A stretch of DNA of 64,000 nucleotides, taken from NCBI GenBank assembly GCA_019722365.1, contig JADFUC010000517.1:186001-250000 (forward strand), read 5' to 3'. This DNA is from Lithospermum erythrorhizon. Taxonomy: Eukaryota > Streptophyta > Magnoliopsida > Boraginales > Boraginaceae. Below the pieces are notes generated by a model. The model was not told the DNA's origin. It searched no databases and saw only the letters and a program-made list of their open reading frames with translations. Both the position numbers and the translations under genes were made by a program. This document shows positions 49,397-63,200 of the stretch, in pieces (positions within the stretch are counted from its first letter, which is position 1; each line of letters starts with the position of its first letter).

Positions 49397-52300
49397 ACTG
49401 TCAACCTTGTTCTTGTTTTATTTGTTTTTCTTTAAAAGCCTGCCATGGCCCATGGGGATGCAACTGATAACCTCGAGGTACTGGAAAGGTAATCTACCAG
49501 AGCTATTTGATGTTCTTAGCAGACTCATTGTTGATTGTTGTAAACTACTCCTTCATCCGTTCTTAGTTGAATGACTTACCTTAATTTTAAAAATTATTAG
49601 AGTTATCGACGTAGATAATAAATAATACCCTAGTTGTGCTCCTTTTCTATTTCTACTGTAGTCGCCAATTATATTACCATGTGTCTAGGAACTTTATATT
49701 TGGGTTCCCTGATTTTAGTTATAAAAAATTTGTAATCTTTAGTTGAGACTTGTTCGATTGACCTTGTTTATAATGGATGGAAATTTTAAGACTCCTGTCT
49801 TCTATGTAAGGTATGTGTCATTTTCATCTCCACTTGAATAGTGTTCTAAGACCATGTTACTTTCATCAAGTGGAGCTACAATTCACATACCAGTAAACAT
49901 GATTTTTTAGGAACTTAAGCAGAGAGACATGTTGTCAACTTCAAGTTTTAAGCAAATGTCAATAAGTTAAAGGTCAAATTTGTCACTAGAAAAAGTTAGG
50001 TACTAAAATGATTACGAAATGGTCCATGAAGAATTAAAAACTGAAGTAACTAAAGATACCAAATACAGTGTAAAATCATGGTATCTTAGTAATCTCAAGA
50101 GATCGTTAGTGTAACTGTTTCACACTTTTAAAAGGTTTCATACATTCATTTATTAGAATGAATTGCTCATTTCTCTATTTCAGTTTAGTGGGTAGAGTAT
50201 AATTTTTCCAACATTGTATGTGGCAGCATTTATTAAACTCAACTCAACCAGAATAGTGTAATACATAGTGAAAATATTCACGTTTGGAGCTCTTTTGTCG
50301 GTGTCGGGATTTTATGATGATTCGATCAATAAATTTGTCAACAAGCAACCACCACTATATTTATGTGTTGTATGGTCGAATATTTGTACTTCCTTGCCTT
50401 GAATTGTATATCCTTTTCATTCATTCTAAGGGGCTAAGGGCCGTACTTGCTCCACCTTCACAAAAGAGGAGGTAAACCTTTTTTACTTGATAGAATTATC
50501 CTCTACATGAAGTCTTCAGGTATCTTTTAGTAGAGTTATGACACAAATTTTATGCAAACACATGAATTCATATAAAATATTTTAAATAGGCATTGAATAT
50601 TTTAATTTTTCGAATAGAATGCTTGAATGTGATTTTTTTATCTTTGAACTTTTGAAAAGAAAATTTGTGCTGAAATATCTGCAAATTAAGCAAAGAAAAT
50701 TATATATATTACATTTTTGTATTCCTTTAAAATAATAAATATTTAATTAATTAAATTTTAATAATCAATTTTAATTATTGTGATATTTTGCTTACTATCT
50801 ATCCCACGTCACCCCATCCGGGTATTAGAGGTTGCTCATTCACACACACAATCCCAACGTGCACAGTGCCAACTGTATCAAATTGATTAACACACCTTAA
50901 CAACAAAAAACACTTATTTCCACAAACACTCAATTGGGTTTCAAGAATAAGCTCCAAACTTAGCAACAAATGCATATTTGGCTCATTTTCATTAAACAAA
51001 GATGCTTTTTTTAGATGCAAGTTGAAGGCTTTGGGTTTATTATAGTACTATTTATATTTGGTAAAGATTATTGAATGAAGGGAGACTATCATACGCTTTT
51101 TTTTATTTTGGATTTTCATTTATTGGAACAAGTATAATTGTACTTTCTAAATTTCATACGAATAGTCCAAGCAAGGCAGAGGATGCCGGGCAAAGTGAAA
51201 TAAAGTCCCTCTGGTGATCTTGGGTGTGGGTTTTAGAAATTAGTCAAATTAAGAATGTTTATTATTACAAGAAATAGCCGTAAAGCGATAATATATATAT
51301 TAACACATTTTGTCACTTATGTTTCATTAAAGAAGAGAGGTTAAGGTATTGAGATTTTTCAATCGGGTCTAAAAATAGCTAGAAAGTGCTTGAGAGGAAG
51401 TTAAATGTTCCGAGAATGCACATTTAAAATGTAACTTTCGCTAATTGAGTGCATATGAAATTTAGCCTTAAATTATTAACATGTACTACTTATAAAAAAA
51501 ATGAAAAAATGAAAGATTATCACAATTTAACTATAGATGCTCTAACTTAAAAAATTCTAAATCAATATATGTTGCATTAATTTAAATCAAATTGTTATGT
51601 AATTAGATGATTCACTTCAATAATCAATTCAAAGCACATTAAGAAGTTAAAGAAAAGTAAATGTAAAAAATTGCATACTAATATTTGATTGGACATTGGA
51701 GATAATATTAATTTTATATCATAACCTTCGATCAGGTATCATATATTTGAATACAATTATATTTAAAGACAATTAGTTACGCTTACGCCAGTTTTAGAAG
51801 ATTAAGCTTAACAAGTTGAGGGGCACGTGATGCGAAATAAGTTCCCAATTTCTTAGGAGTGTATGGGCTGATTAAAATAGGAACTTTTTTTATGTTGAAA
51901 TATGATTTGATCCTGAAGAGGTTAGGTTATTCAGTTTCGAGGCCTATTTTTCCCTCCCAAGAAATTTTTTAGTAGATGAGATTAAGTTTCAGCTTTTTAA
52001 TAAATGTAATAAAACTAACTATGAATCGATTTTAAAAATCTTATACTTACCAAATTGAATATAATTATGACTTAAGGTATCATTATTTCCATTTAAACCG
52101 AAACCATTCAAAATGAATAATTGACAAATTATGGAGTACTTTCATTTTAAATACGTAGTATTTATTTTCATTTCAAATGAGATTCATGAGTTGAATAATC
52201 AGACAAGATGGGTGAATACTTTTTTGGCTTTTTTTGTGAGAAAGGCATATCTTTATGGGTTTCAGATACATGTTATTATTTTTAGTGTCTGGTGCTTAAT

Positions 52301-53147
52301 CCAAGGCATTTTTATCTTTTTAGTGTCTATCTGCCTTTTTTGACTCATCTAACAATTTCATTAGTGAAATGACTATATTACCTTAAAATACCACATTAGT
52401 CGTAGTAAAATGACTATTTTTGTCATAACACTAAGTAGTATGTAGAGCTTCTTTGCCCTCACTTTTGTTGCAATTGCGTAGTTTACGGAAGTTTCATTAA
52501 AGGCGAAAGGTAGCTGTTTCACCTAAAATAATTAATATGGTGTTGCCCTTTTCTTGCCTCGCGCGCTTTGTCCCACCGCTCTTCGTCATTCTTGGGGGGC
52601 CAGGGAAGCTTCGATGCTTGTCTTACTGCTCATAACCTTGCCCGACCCATCAATCTGCTTTGGCTAATCCATTGCTTGATCCATGAATCACAGGAGAATC
52701 ACTAACATAAGGTAGGAAAAGTAATCGACATGCATTCACAAAAAGTCCCGTATTTTCTGTTCGTTGTACCCGACCCTCAAAAATTCTTAATAAGTCCCCG
52801 TTTCTTACTGGCAGGTATAAACAAATTGACTTACAAGCAAATGCCTCGCCAAGCAACCAGAATACCCCGAGAATATCCCAGAAACCTCGGCCAAAACCGT
52901 CGTACAGGCGTGAACATAGTCAAGCTTGGCCTTTGACGATTTGTGCATTTCGAAAAGCGGCATGATGAATAATCTGCGGATATCCAACCTGAAGCGCCCG
53001 CGTCTAAAAACAACGATATATCCGAACCTCACAGACACATCATACGAATTTTCCTATACGTGAATAGTAAATTCCAGGTGAAGAAATGTAAATTCTGGCT
53101 TGATAAGCCAGGCCGTAAATAAATATAAAGCGACCCGAAACGCGACA

Positions 53148-53535
53148 TTATTGATCGAGGCGGAGCGCGAGAAGGGTGGTGACGAGGCGGATGGAGAGGA
53201 TTGGGATTATGGTGGCGTAAAGGGAGGAGGATAGGAATTTGAGGGAAGTATAGAGAGGAGATGGAGGAGGTTGGGTTCTTGGTGGTGCCCGAGGTTTTGA
53301 AGAGTCGGTGGCGGGAATATTGTTAAGGTCGGATGAGATTGAAGAAGTTTTCCACGGCTCCAAATTGGTGGCCCAGGAAAAGGGCATGGAGGTAAGCCAG
53401 GAGATTGTAGAAGTTTAGCGGCGTTAAGGTATCAGAACAGGGTCTTCTGCGGTGGTGATATGGAGGAAGGAGAGGAAGAGGAGGAGCCTCGTAGGGGTTG
53501 TCGAGATGGTGCTTTGGTTTCGTCGAACACACCAT
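53148..53535 (-). other. GC-rich block with two overlapping minus-strand frames
   Basis: Minus-strand frames 53535-53323 (starting MVCSTKPKHHLDNPYEAPP) and 53387-53148 (starting MPFSWATNLEPW) overlap in different registers in an island much richer in G+C than its flanks. The third frame also shows a short hydrophobic run (RLLLFLSFLHITTA) near 53480. This may be a broken exon, but I recognise no family and cannot decide the frame. Confidence 0.25.
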
Positions 53536-56500
53536 GAATCGTTCAGCGAGAATGGGGAGGGTTGGGGTGGAGGCGGGTAGGGGTGGGGCGACACTATACT
53601 ATTTTAGCCAGGCATTTCTTGCATAATGAAACTTCACAACTACTACACTTGCAAATAGAGGAGGGCAAAATAGTCATTTCCGCATCTTATGCTTTAGTGT
53701 TAGACAGAAATAGTCGTTTCTTTGGCGTGGCTGATATTATATTTAAAGGATAATATAGTCATTTTCACTAATGAAAATTAAAGGTGTATAGAAGTCGAGT
53801 GTATGAACAACTAAAAAATATAGAACTTGATTCTGAAAGTTCGGGGGGTGTCTTGAGCCAATTTAAAAAATATCTGGTAGCGTAAAAGGTATTTAAAAAA
53901 GCATGTACCAGGCGCTTTTTTGCCAAAAGCCAATACTTTGAATAAATTCACAGAGAGTTTCTAATTTCTAAAAAGTGACAGGGAACAAATTACAGAGGAC
54001 ACCTATACATTCACTACGATAAAAAGCATAGCCATCATAATCATTAAGCGTTCTAAAATACTTAAATCCAACACCTCCCTTGCCAAATTCAATAAATACT
54101 TCAATTGATGATTTCATTTTCGTAAATTTTTATTCACTATTCTAATAATAACATAAATTTGTATCCTTCAGTATTTACATTCTTAAAACTTCTGCAAAAT
54201 ATTTTTTCTTATAATTTTTTATTAATATAATTAAAAATTAATTAATAATTAATTTGACACGTACTTCAGGACCAACATTTTTTGAGATACCCATACAAAA
54301 GCAAAATAGGGCCTTAACTACAAAAAAGTGAACCCTCAATAGATGGTGAAATAAAGTAAATTAAAATTTCGGAAATAAATTGTACGAATTTGCAAATCTT
54401 TTGGAAAGATGGTGAAATCTGAAGTCAAAAAGTATATTGAAATGTAAAATCTCGACTAATTGGTATATAATTGGTTGGTTGATAATTTAATAATAAGCAT
54501 TAGTCAAAAGTATAGTGAAAATGTAAAAAATATAATTTATATTAAGAGTACAAGTATTTTGGCAAAAAATTAAGGTTAGAAGAGCCGTAAAGAGAGGAGC
54601 ATAGGTATATTTCACAATACTCAATACACTTTTGAAACTAGTAATAAGGGACGTCGTTGCACGTGGTAGTTTCATTCACGTGATTTCATTGTTATAATTT
54701 TCAAAATGCTGTATATAAAATTGACTTTATTTTGCATTGATTTTATTATTATAATTATAAATGTACATAAATTAAATAAAAAATAAAATTATCGAATAAA
54801 TATACTTTATATATTTTGAAGTATTATTTTCTCGTAAAAGATAAATCTAACTTATATTAAGTATCTCTTTTTAGATGCGTCAAGTAAGATTGTCTACGTG
54901 TATTATGGAGATCGTGTGTAGTTATCTTTCGACACTAAATCTGATATTTAAATATAGTCCCAAAGCTATAAATCGTAAAATCTGAAATATCTCTATTTTC
55001 AAAAAATTAATTGTAATGCCAAATCGTCGAAATTTCTCGTCTTTTGTCCTTTTCATTAATTTAAAGTTGATATCTTGATACATCGTAATGCTTTATCAAG
55101 ATAGATTTTCTTTATTTTTAGGTTCTTTGTTGTTTCTTATTTTTTAAATGCTGTTGATCGACATGTATCTTTTCTCTTCAAGTAATGTTATTCATTTTTT
55201 AATTATGTATTCACTGTCTGGTTTAATTAAACCAATTTATCCAGGTAGAATATTAATAAACTTGATATTAATTTCAAATTTAAATCCATCTCAAAGAATT
55301 AGTTTGCTGACCAGTGATTATTTAAAATCCCAGCCAAATGAAACTAAAAGAATTCTTAATTTTCATTCTACAAAATGTTCATGAATTTTCTTTTAATGTG
55401 CATTATTTAAACTTCGATCATAATTCAAAAATTTATAAATACTAATATGTAGGTGATTCTCACAAAGATGGATTCAAATTTTTTTGAAATAAATTATTTA
55501 AAACTACTATCTAAGTGGTAACTTATGATTACTATATGCTGAAGCTTATTAAGTTTTGATGATCAATTGCCAGGTGTATTGAGAGAAAGATTGCATAGAT
55601 TAATTTTTGATCAATCAACAAATTTGTCATCTAATTTTTATACATAATTGATTTGATATATATCTTTTTAGTAAATTCTTACTAAATATATTAATACTTT
55701 TAATATTTTTATCATCTTTTAACAAATATTTTTCATCATATATTCATAATATTTTTCTGATTGTATTTTTAACTTTAAAATTAAATCTTATACTAATACT
55801 TTTTGATTATTAGAATAAAAATAATGTCGATTTTATATTAAGGACTTATGAAATTTTATTAAGTGAGTCTATAAATTTATTATAAATATCTGATTTGTAT
55901 TGAAATTATAAATAAATAATTCTACTATATTGTATAAATCTCACATATTATAGTTTGTATATCTAATCTTAGTTTAATTAAAATTTATCAAAATCTGATT
56001 ATCTGCTTCATTAAGGATGTTTTAGTTGATTAGTCCTTTTGGAATAAACTTAAGGCAGGCTAGGTATATATATATATAGATTTTGAAGTCCCCTTAAAAC
56101 GGGAGCCTAGTGTGTGGTCGGCGATCGTATCCCGCCTAAGGTAGGGTTAGCCTGTTAAAGCAGACAACGATATACAACTTCAGTGTACATAGTAAGCAGC
56201 CAGAATCTCATCTCTTATTATTATTTAATCCCTCACAAATTGCGAATCGGGTTGTACGACTTTTGAGGCAGACTCCACACGGTGTTTAATGTTTCGGATC
56301 ACTCATTCGCTTTGTGCCATCTCATCTCTTTTATGTGTTTGACATTCATGTATTGAATATTATACTTAATTATTATTTTCTGATAATGTAAATATGATTT
56401 AAAAAACATAAAAGCTTAGGGAATAGAAGAAGTATTGAGCGTAGAGGATCAGGCAGTGTTTCAAGTGTATGATAGAATTCAAAAAAGACAATAGATATCC

Positions 56501-56796
56501 TCTCAATAAACCCCCTCGCCCCTCCCCAATTCCCCACTGCTTGTACGGTCGCGTACAACCACGCCCATACATAGCTATATAAACCCGCACCGGCTTTCTC
56601 CGTTAATATACGTTTTGTTCCTTCATTTCAGAATATAAGAAAGTTTCATTTGTGTCACATTTCTCACTTCAGTAATTTCAGTCACAACCGCCCTAAAACA
56701 AGGCCGTATTCCACCTTTCTCTCTGGTAACAGCTTTATGCTCATAATACGTATACGTATACACGTGTATACCTAATCAATATACACATAAACAATA

Positions 56797-56951
56797 CTCC
56801 CCCGATTTATTTGATCGTTTAAAATAAAAGTACTTTATTAAAAAAATTATTGATTGTATATTTTTCAAAAATCAATAAAAAATAATATTAGGCGATAATA
56901 ACATAATAATAAAATTTTGATAAATGATTAATTAAATTGAGACGGAGGGAG
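56797..56951. mobile_element. Stowaway-like MITE in the VIH upstream region
   Basis: 155 bases bounded by a TA duplication on each side. The left end is CTCCCCCGATTTATTTGATC. The right end, reverse complemented, is CTCCCTCCGTCTCAATTTAA. This is the clearest Stowaway in the window and lies 345 bases upstream of the VIH start codon. Confidence 0.75.
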
Positions 56952-57296
56952 TATAAAATTATATGTACATGCACATATTTATTTTATTGAGATTTTGAGC
57001 TGAGCATTTTCGAATTATTTGTTTTGGAAAAAATTAAAAAATAAATATATAAATAAATAAATATACACTTTATACACGTGTATACAAAATAAATAAATAT
57101 ATATACATATACATGCACACATTTATTAATTTTTTTCGATTTATTTTATGATTTTGAAGCTGAAATATTGATTCCCCAGTTTCGATTTATTTTGTCAAGT
57201 ATTTGTTATAATAGATTATTGGGTCCATATACGCTACAACTATTTTATATATATACGTACAATATATATATAGAGAGAAGGAGAGATTACGTGGCG

Positions 57297-60200
57297 ATGG
57301 AAATGGAGGCGAAGGTTGATGAGAAGAAGATAATAATTGGAGTGTGCGTAATGGAAAAGAAGGTGAAATGCGGATCCGAGGTTCTGTACTTTTTGGCTCA
57401 ATTTTTATAGTAATGGAGCATCAACTGTTTCACTCTATAGATATGGCTATTAGATTATTTGTTTCGTTTCGTTTCGATTTTAATTTTTTTATTTTTTTGT
57501 AATTATTTTAGGCTTTCTCCGGTCCGATGAAGCAGATTTTGGATAGACTACAAGCCTTTGGTGAATTTGAGGTATATAGTTTAAACTATAGGTATATATT
57601 ACATGAGTGATGAGTCCAAATCATTACTATACTTTGAGTGACACTCTACGTTACACTCAATTAAAATCATGACTAAGTGTTTTAGTTTTAAATTTTAAAC
57701 TAATTTATAAAAATAAATGATACACACGTGACTTAACAAATTGTACTTTAAAGCCAAATCAATATGATTATTATTATGACTGTTGTTGTTGTTATCATTA
57801 TTAATTTGATTCTAGGTACTATTGTTGTTGTTATTGTTATTTTTATGATTATTATCGTGTAGGTTCGAGTTTTTGAGTTTCGATATGTGAGCTTATCATA
57901 GTGAATGGGTTTGTGTGTTGATAGAATGCATTGAATAGTGTTATTTGTGGTTCAAACTGTGAATTTGCATGCCTTGTTATGTATGATGCATGTATTATTG
58001 CATTGGATTGAATATTATATTTTGAGTGACACTCTTTGCCACAATTCGTTAAGGCACGCTTATTGTTTATTTTTATAAATTAATTTAAAATTTGAAATTA
58101 AAAACTATGACACTTGTCATGATTTTAATTGAGTGTACGTAGAGTGTCACTCAAAGTGCAATAAATTATTCGGACTCGTGTAATATGTACCTATCTGAAT
58201 GCACATATCGCATATGACATATGTATGTCTCAAATTCTGCATTTAAAGTATAATAAAAAGGGTAAGGTAAATGTGTTTCTGTAATGCTGTTTTTAATTTG
58301 TTGATGTGTAGAATTGTAAATTTGTAATACAGTACTAGTATACAATGCTTGTTTCTAATATAGAAGTTACTTTTTTTTTTAGGTTATCCATTTTGGGGAT
58401 AAAGCTATTGTTGAGGATCCAATAGAGAGGTATGCTTTCCAAGTTTGCTTTCATGTCTACTATCTACTGTTAAATGCTTGTTGTTTTTATCTTGCTTCCT
58501 TACTAGTCTGCCACACTGAAGAAGAGGAAACAAAAGCTAAATTTGCATTCGTTTGATTATCTATTAGATGAAGTCAACTTGAAAAGTTTAAGAAATAATC
58601 TAGATAACAGTGATGTTAACATAACTTCCGTGGAAAAGGGAATTATGTAATGCTAACTACTCGTTCCATCTTTACTCATGATTCAGAGGGGATGTTACAA
58701 GAAAGTGAAACAGAAATGTACTTCCATTTATATATTTATTTTTTTGTCGGAAAGAACAATTGAGTAAGGAATCCAGAAGACTGTAATAGCCATGCGAGGG
58801 CAGGAGCCATGAGTTTAAGGTTTGCGGGACCAATTAATAGATTTGAAAATATACTAGTAAATAGCCAAGATACAAAATTTTAAAAACTATATGGAGTATA
58901 TAATTTCAAGGGTAAAGCTTCAAAATTTCCTCTACTTGTTGGGCGAGGATAGTGAGAAAGTGGGCAGCGGATGGGGTGAGTCTACTTTACCACTCAACAC
59001 ATTTAACAGCCACGGAACCAGGAGTTATGCAATGCTGAGGCGTGAAAAAGATTTAATGATTCCATCCTCATTCACGAGCTAAATGTGATGGCAAGAAATA
59101 AGAAAAGAGGCAAATTTCAGTTCAGTAAATCTCTTTTAGATGAGGAAAACAATTGAAGAAAGAATCTTGATAATGGTAACAAGTGATTTAATTAGCAGCC
59201 TTAGGAACTACATAATGCTAAAATCAACTTTGAGTGAAAAAGAAGATTTCACTAATCTCAATAAAAAAGATGTTTTGTGTTTAGATAAGAAGGAAAATGG
59301 TTTACCTCCAGATTTGTCCGTGCTGCATAAACCATAGTAATGGGAAATTTAGCTAAAAGGCTTATAACAGGGTGTCCACCAGGATTAACCTCAAAATTGC
59401 ATTACTAACTCCCATGAATGCAGCCTTTTCTTCTCAGGATTAACTGAATTCCCGATAGTAGGCTGTTGTCCTTTGTAGAAACTGTAAATTGAATTAGCAT
59501 CCTTGTTTTATGCTCCTTATATATTTTTAAGATGTAAACATAGTCCTTTTACATAGCCTACTGAATTCTTGTATGCTTCTTCTTGGTGTGCTTGTGAGTT
59601 TGAAATAAAGCATCCACACACTCACAAGAAGTAGAGAAGAGAATGTTTTTAGATCTGAAAATAAAATTTGACTAACAATTAGTAAGAGAGTTTCTATTAT
59701 TACAGCTGGCCAATATGTGATTGTCTTATCGCGTTTTATTCGACGGGATATCCCCTGGAGAAGGCTGAAGCATATGCAGCGTTAAGAAAGTAAGATTCAC
59801 CCCCTTGATATTTGGTCAGAGTGAATGTTCTTGCACATATTTTTGTTTCTTGTCTAATCCTAAATGAATTCGATCTGCCATTATGTGATGTGCCTCTTTA
59901 AGTCTCATGATTGTAAAAATGTGACATAGCACACTAATCGCTTTATCTTGAAATCTATGCCGCCCATATTCGATTGGGGGGGCCTTTAAAACCCAGTAGT
60001 ATTCCATCTCCTCCATCCAAAGTTACTACTGAGACCATAATGATTTCCCAGTAAATAAGCCTTAAAAATGCATTTGGAACTTGGTTTCTCTGTTTCATGT
60101 GAGCTTTCTGAGTCCTGTCCTTGAAAGCTTTTGATGGTCTGGAGAAATTTTATTCTAATTCAAGGAGATTGGTTAGTAATTATTAGCACCCGATGTCTAT

Positions 60201-63200
60201 AATGTCATCATTCCTTTAATGCGGAGATATATTATCTGTTCTTTTTTCCCATTAAAACCTCCACTAGTACTATAGTAGGGTTTGATCTCTATATATACTC
60301 AATAGAATCACATAAATTTAAGAAGTGGATAAATATGTGAAGATTATACTCCATATATCCTTAATTGCATGGTAAATGCTGACGAGCTATTCCTTCAGGC
60401 CTTTTCTTGTGAATGAGTTGCAAACACAGCACCTTCTACATGATAGAAGGAAAGTATACGAGGTATGTATATTATCTTTCCCTTTTCGAGCCCATTCCCA
60501 TGTTTTCCGTGTTCAATTATGTAAAACCAACAGACACCATATTAATATTATTAATATCATCATATCTTCATCATTTATGTTTCTTTTTTGTGGGTATTGC
60601 AGCAACTTGAAATGTATGAAATTCCAGTTCCAAGATATGCCTTTGTTAATAGAGAAGTACCATATCAAGAGCTGGATTATTTTGATGAAGAAGAAGACTT
60701 TATTGAAGTTTATGGTAAACGTTTCTGGAAGCCATTTGTGGAGAAGCCTGTCCATGGTAGGAGTGTTATATAGATTCGTGTATGAAAGTTCTGAGTACTT
60801 ATTTATATGTTATTATTGCACATGGCTACACTTAGCTGGTTGTTCCTCCCTATTTAGTCATTCTGATAACATCCTTTAATCAGCCGAATGTTTTAGGATG
60901 CAAACAACAAGCACATGGTTTTTCATTCACTTGCATCCTCTCTTATGAGGCTCCACTGTGGCATTATATGTTATATGGCTAAATAGGGAACTGTAAGAAT
61001 TTTTAGGCTGATGTGGGTATATGAAATCTTAAATCTACTGATGTGGGTATATGAAATCTTAAATCTACTGATGTGGGTATTTGAGGTCTTGAATTCTGTT
61101 GTCTGCCTTTCATATTTGTTTACTGATTTGAGTGGATTACTTTAACAACAATTTCAATGTGTGAGATCCGACATCCCCACTTCATTAGTTGGTCATGCTG
61201 CTTGAACTGCCATGAATATCCTTAACAACCACATGCAGGTCCAAGACTGCCAAGAAATGTCTATCGCAAACATCTTAACAAAAAAGTGAAGATAATTTTG
61301 CATTGAATAGGGAGCAGCGGCTTCCAGTAATTCCAATTCACAAAACCTTTGATATTTAGAATAAATTTAGAGGTGTTTGACTGATCTTTCCTCAGGAACT
61401 TCCAAGTAAATTTACCAGTAAAGAGGCTAAAAGTCCAAGGTTAGGATTAGCTTATAATCACAAAGAAGACCCTCTTATAATACCTTTGAAAATGATTATT
61501 GTAGAACTTCCATGTTCTAATACCACCTGTAATTATTGTGCATATAGTCACAGACGGCTTCAGTTTATTGTAAATTGTGACGAACGTGCTTAAATATAGG
61601 TAAGAATAGTAACAGGGATACATAGTATTTCATCACCAGATTTTGAATAACAGAGCTCTCTATTTCACTTCATTTTGAGTTTATTTACAGATAAGCAAAG
61701 CAATGAGCCTGCAACCTGCTGCCTGATTATGATGCTAGAATGAGATACTAGTAGTTTATTGTACTTGGATGTGTCAAACATATAGAACATTGTGCCACCG
61801 AAAGCAGTTATTGCAAAACCCTTGAAGATTCAGTTCTCTTTAAAAAACCTAAGAGTACTATTGTCAATTGTTGATTTTTCAAAAGATCACATTTCTCCTT
61901 CTATCTTTGTTCTACCTTTTAGCTAGAATGTGGTATTTGAGGACATCACTAAAGTTCAACTGCAAGATGATAGCAACAAACTTTAGATATATTTTTTTTC
62001 TAACATATATTGGTATTAGTGAGAGTTGTACTCATTTTGTTATATTTTATTTCTCTATTTTTCATATTTATGAAGGTGATGACCACAGCATAATGATATA
62101 CTATCCCAGTTCAGCAGGAGGGGGTATGAAGGAGTTGTTCCGGAAGGTGAGTTTAACATATCAGTTATTATTAACGACTTCACAGTCTTCTAAATCTGAT
62201 ATTAGGTAAGCCTGAATTGGTTCTCATTAGGTAGGAATGTAAGATTTCAGATAGTTCTTACACCTATGTGAAATGCTACTCATTTGAGCTTTACTTTGGG
62301 TGAAACAGTGAAACATACTTTACACTGAGATCCACTTGTTCAGCTTTAAGTGAGATACGAGGGTTGTATTTTTCTGTTATATAGTTGCCCACCGTAAAAA
62401 ATTACTTTGCATCTCTGCTCCAAATTACTTTAGACTGAGGTCCACTGCTGACTTTGCATCTCTGCTCCAAATTTCTGTTATATAGTTGCCCAGGAGAAGT
62501 TTAAACTTATTTTTGTCATACTTATCCTGTCCAAAATTGATGATCAGTTGATGTTGATGTTGATGTTGAAACTTTACTCTTATTGATAGCTCCATAGTCG
62601 ATTCTACTTAACGATTTACATTATGTTCTACTCCCAAGCTGAATTACTTACCATTGAGTTCTACTTGATTTATGACATGGCTGTCTCCAATTCAGGTTGG
62701 AAATCGCTCTAGTGAGTTTCATCCTGATGTACGTAGAGTAAGACGTGAGGGATCTTATATATATGAGGAGTTTATGCCCACTGGTGGAACAGACGTCAAG
62801 GTATTTTATCTATACTTTGTATATAGTATTAACTGAAGTAGTTCTTATTACTTTTTAATGTATTTGAAATAAGCATATCGATTATGTAATGCAATGAGAC
62901 CATGAGTTGATGTGATGCATCTTTTGTTTATATAGTCTATTGGTTGAAGTGATTCAAGTATTGTGTACGAGCTTATTTGTAAAGTACAGTTGACTTTTGT
63001 TAATATCATAATCTTTAGTTCCCAGTGTTGTATATATTTCATATGCAAACATTTGGGAAAATAATAATGTTCAACTACAATTTGAACTTTCAAGTCATCT
63101 GGAGCCTTATGAATCATGATATTGACTCTTTTTATTTTTCCCTTCGGTTGATTTTATCCGAACCTGAAGTTCTGCATTTGTATATAAGGTCATTTAGGTC

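Larger units (their letters stand above)
49397..57296. other. Intergenic between the flavoprotein and VIH genes
   Basis: No gene was firmly supported over 7.9 kb. Positions 49400-50500 are 3' flank and AT-rich debris. Positions 52540-53600 are CpG- and GC-richer, with several overlapping open frames described separately. Positions 54000-56350 are AT-rich repeats. Positions 56597-57296 probably hold the VIH promoter and 5' leader, with the MITE at 56797-56951 inside it. Confidence 0.5.

Noticed and set aside
52131..52343. 70-codon hydrophobic plus-strand frame
   Set aside because: T-rich DNA gives hydrophobic translations by composition alone. No other support.
53148..53535. A protein-coding gene on the minus strand
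   Set aside because: Three frames are partly open, none is clearly favoured, and no family was recognised. Listed only as a GC-rich block.
58891..59337. Two short open frames within VIH intron 3
   Set aside because: They lie between good VIH splice sites, are low-complexity and resemble nothing known.
60376..60879. 167-codon open frame on the plus strand
   Set aside because: It runs through VIH exons 5 and 6 and the intron between them, out of the coding frame for much of its length. It is a shadow of the real gene.
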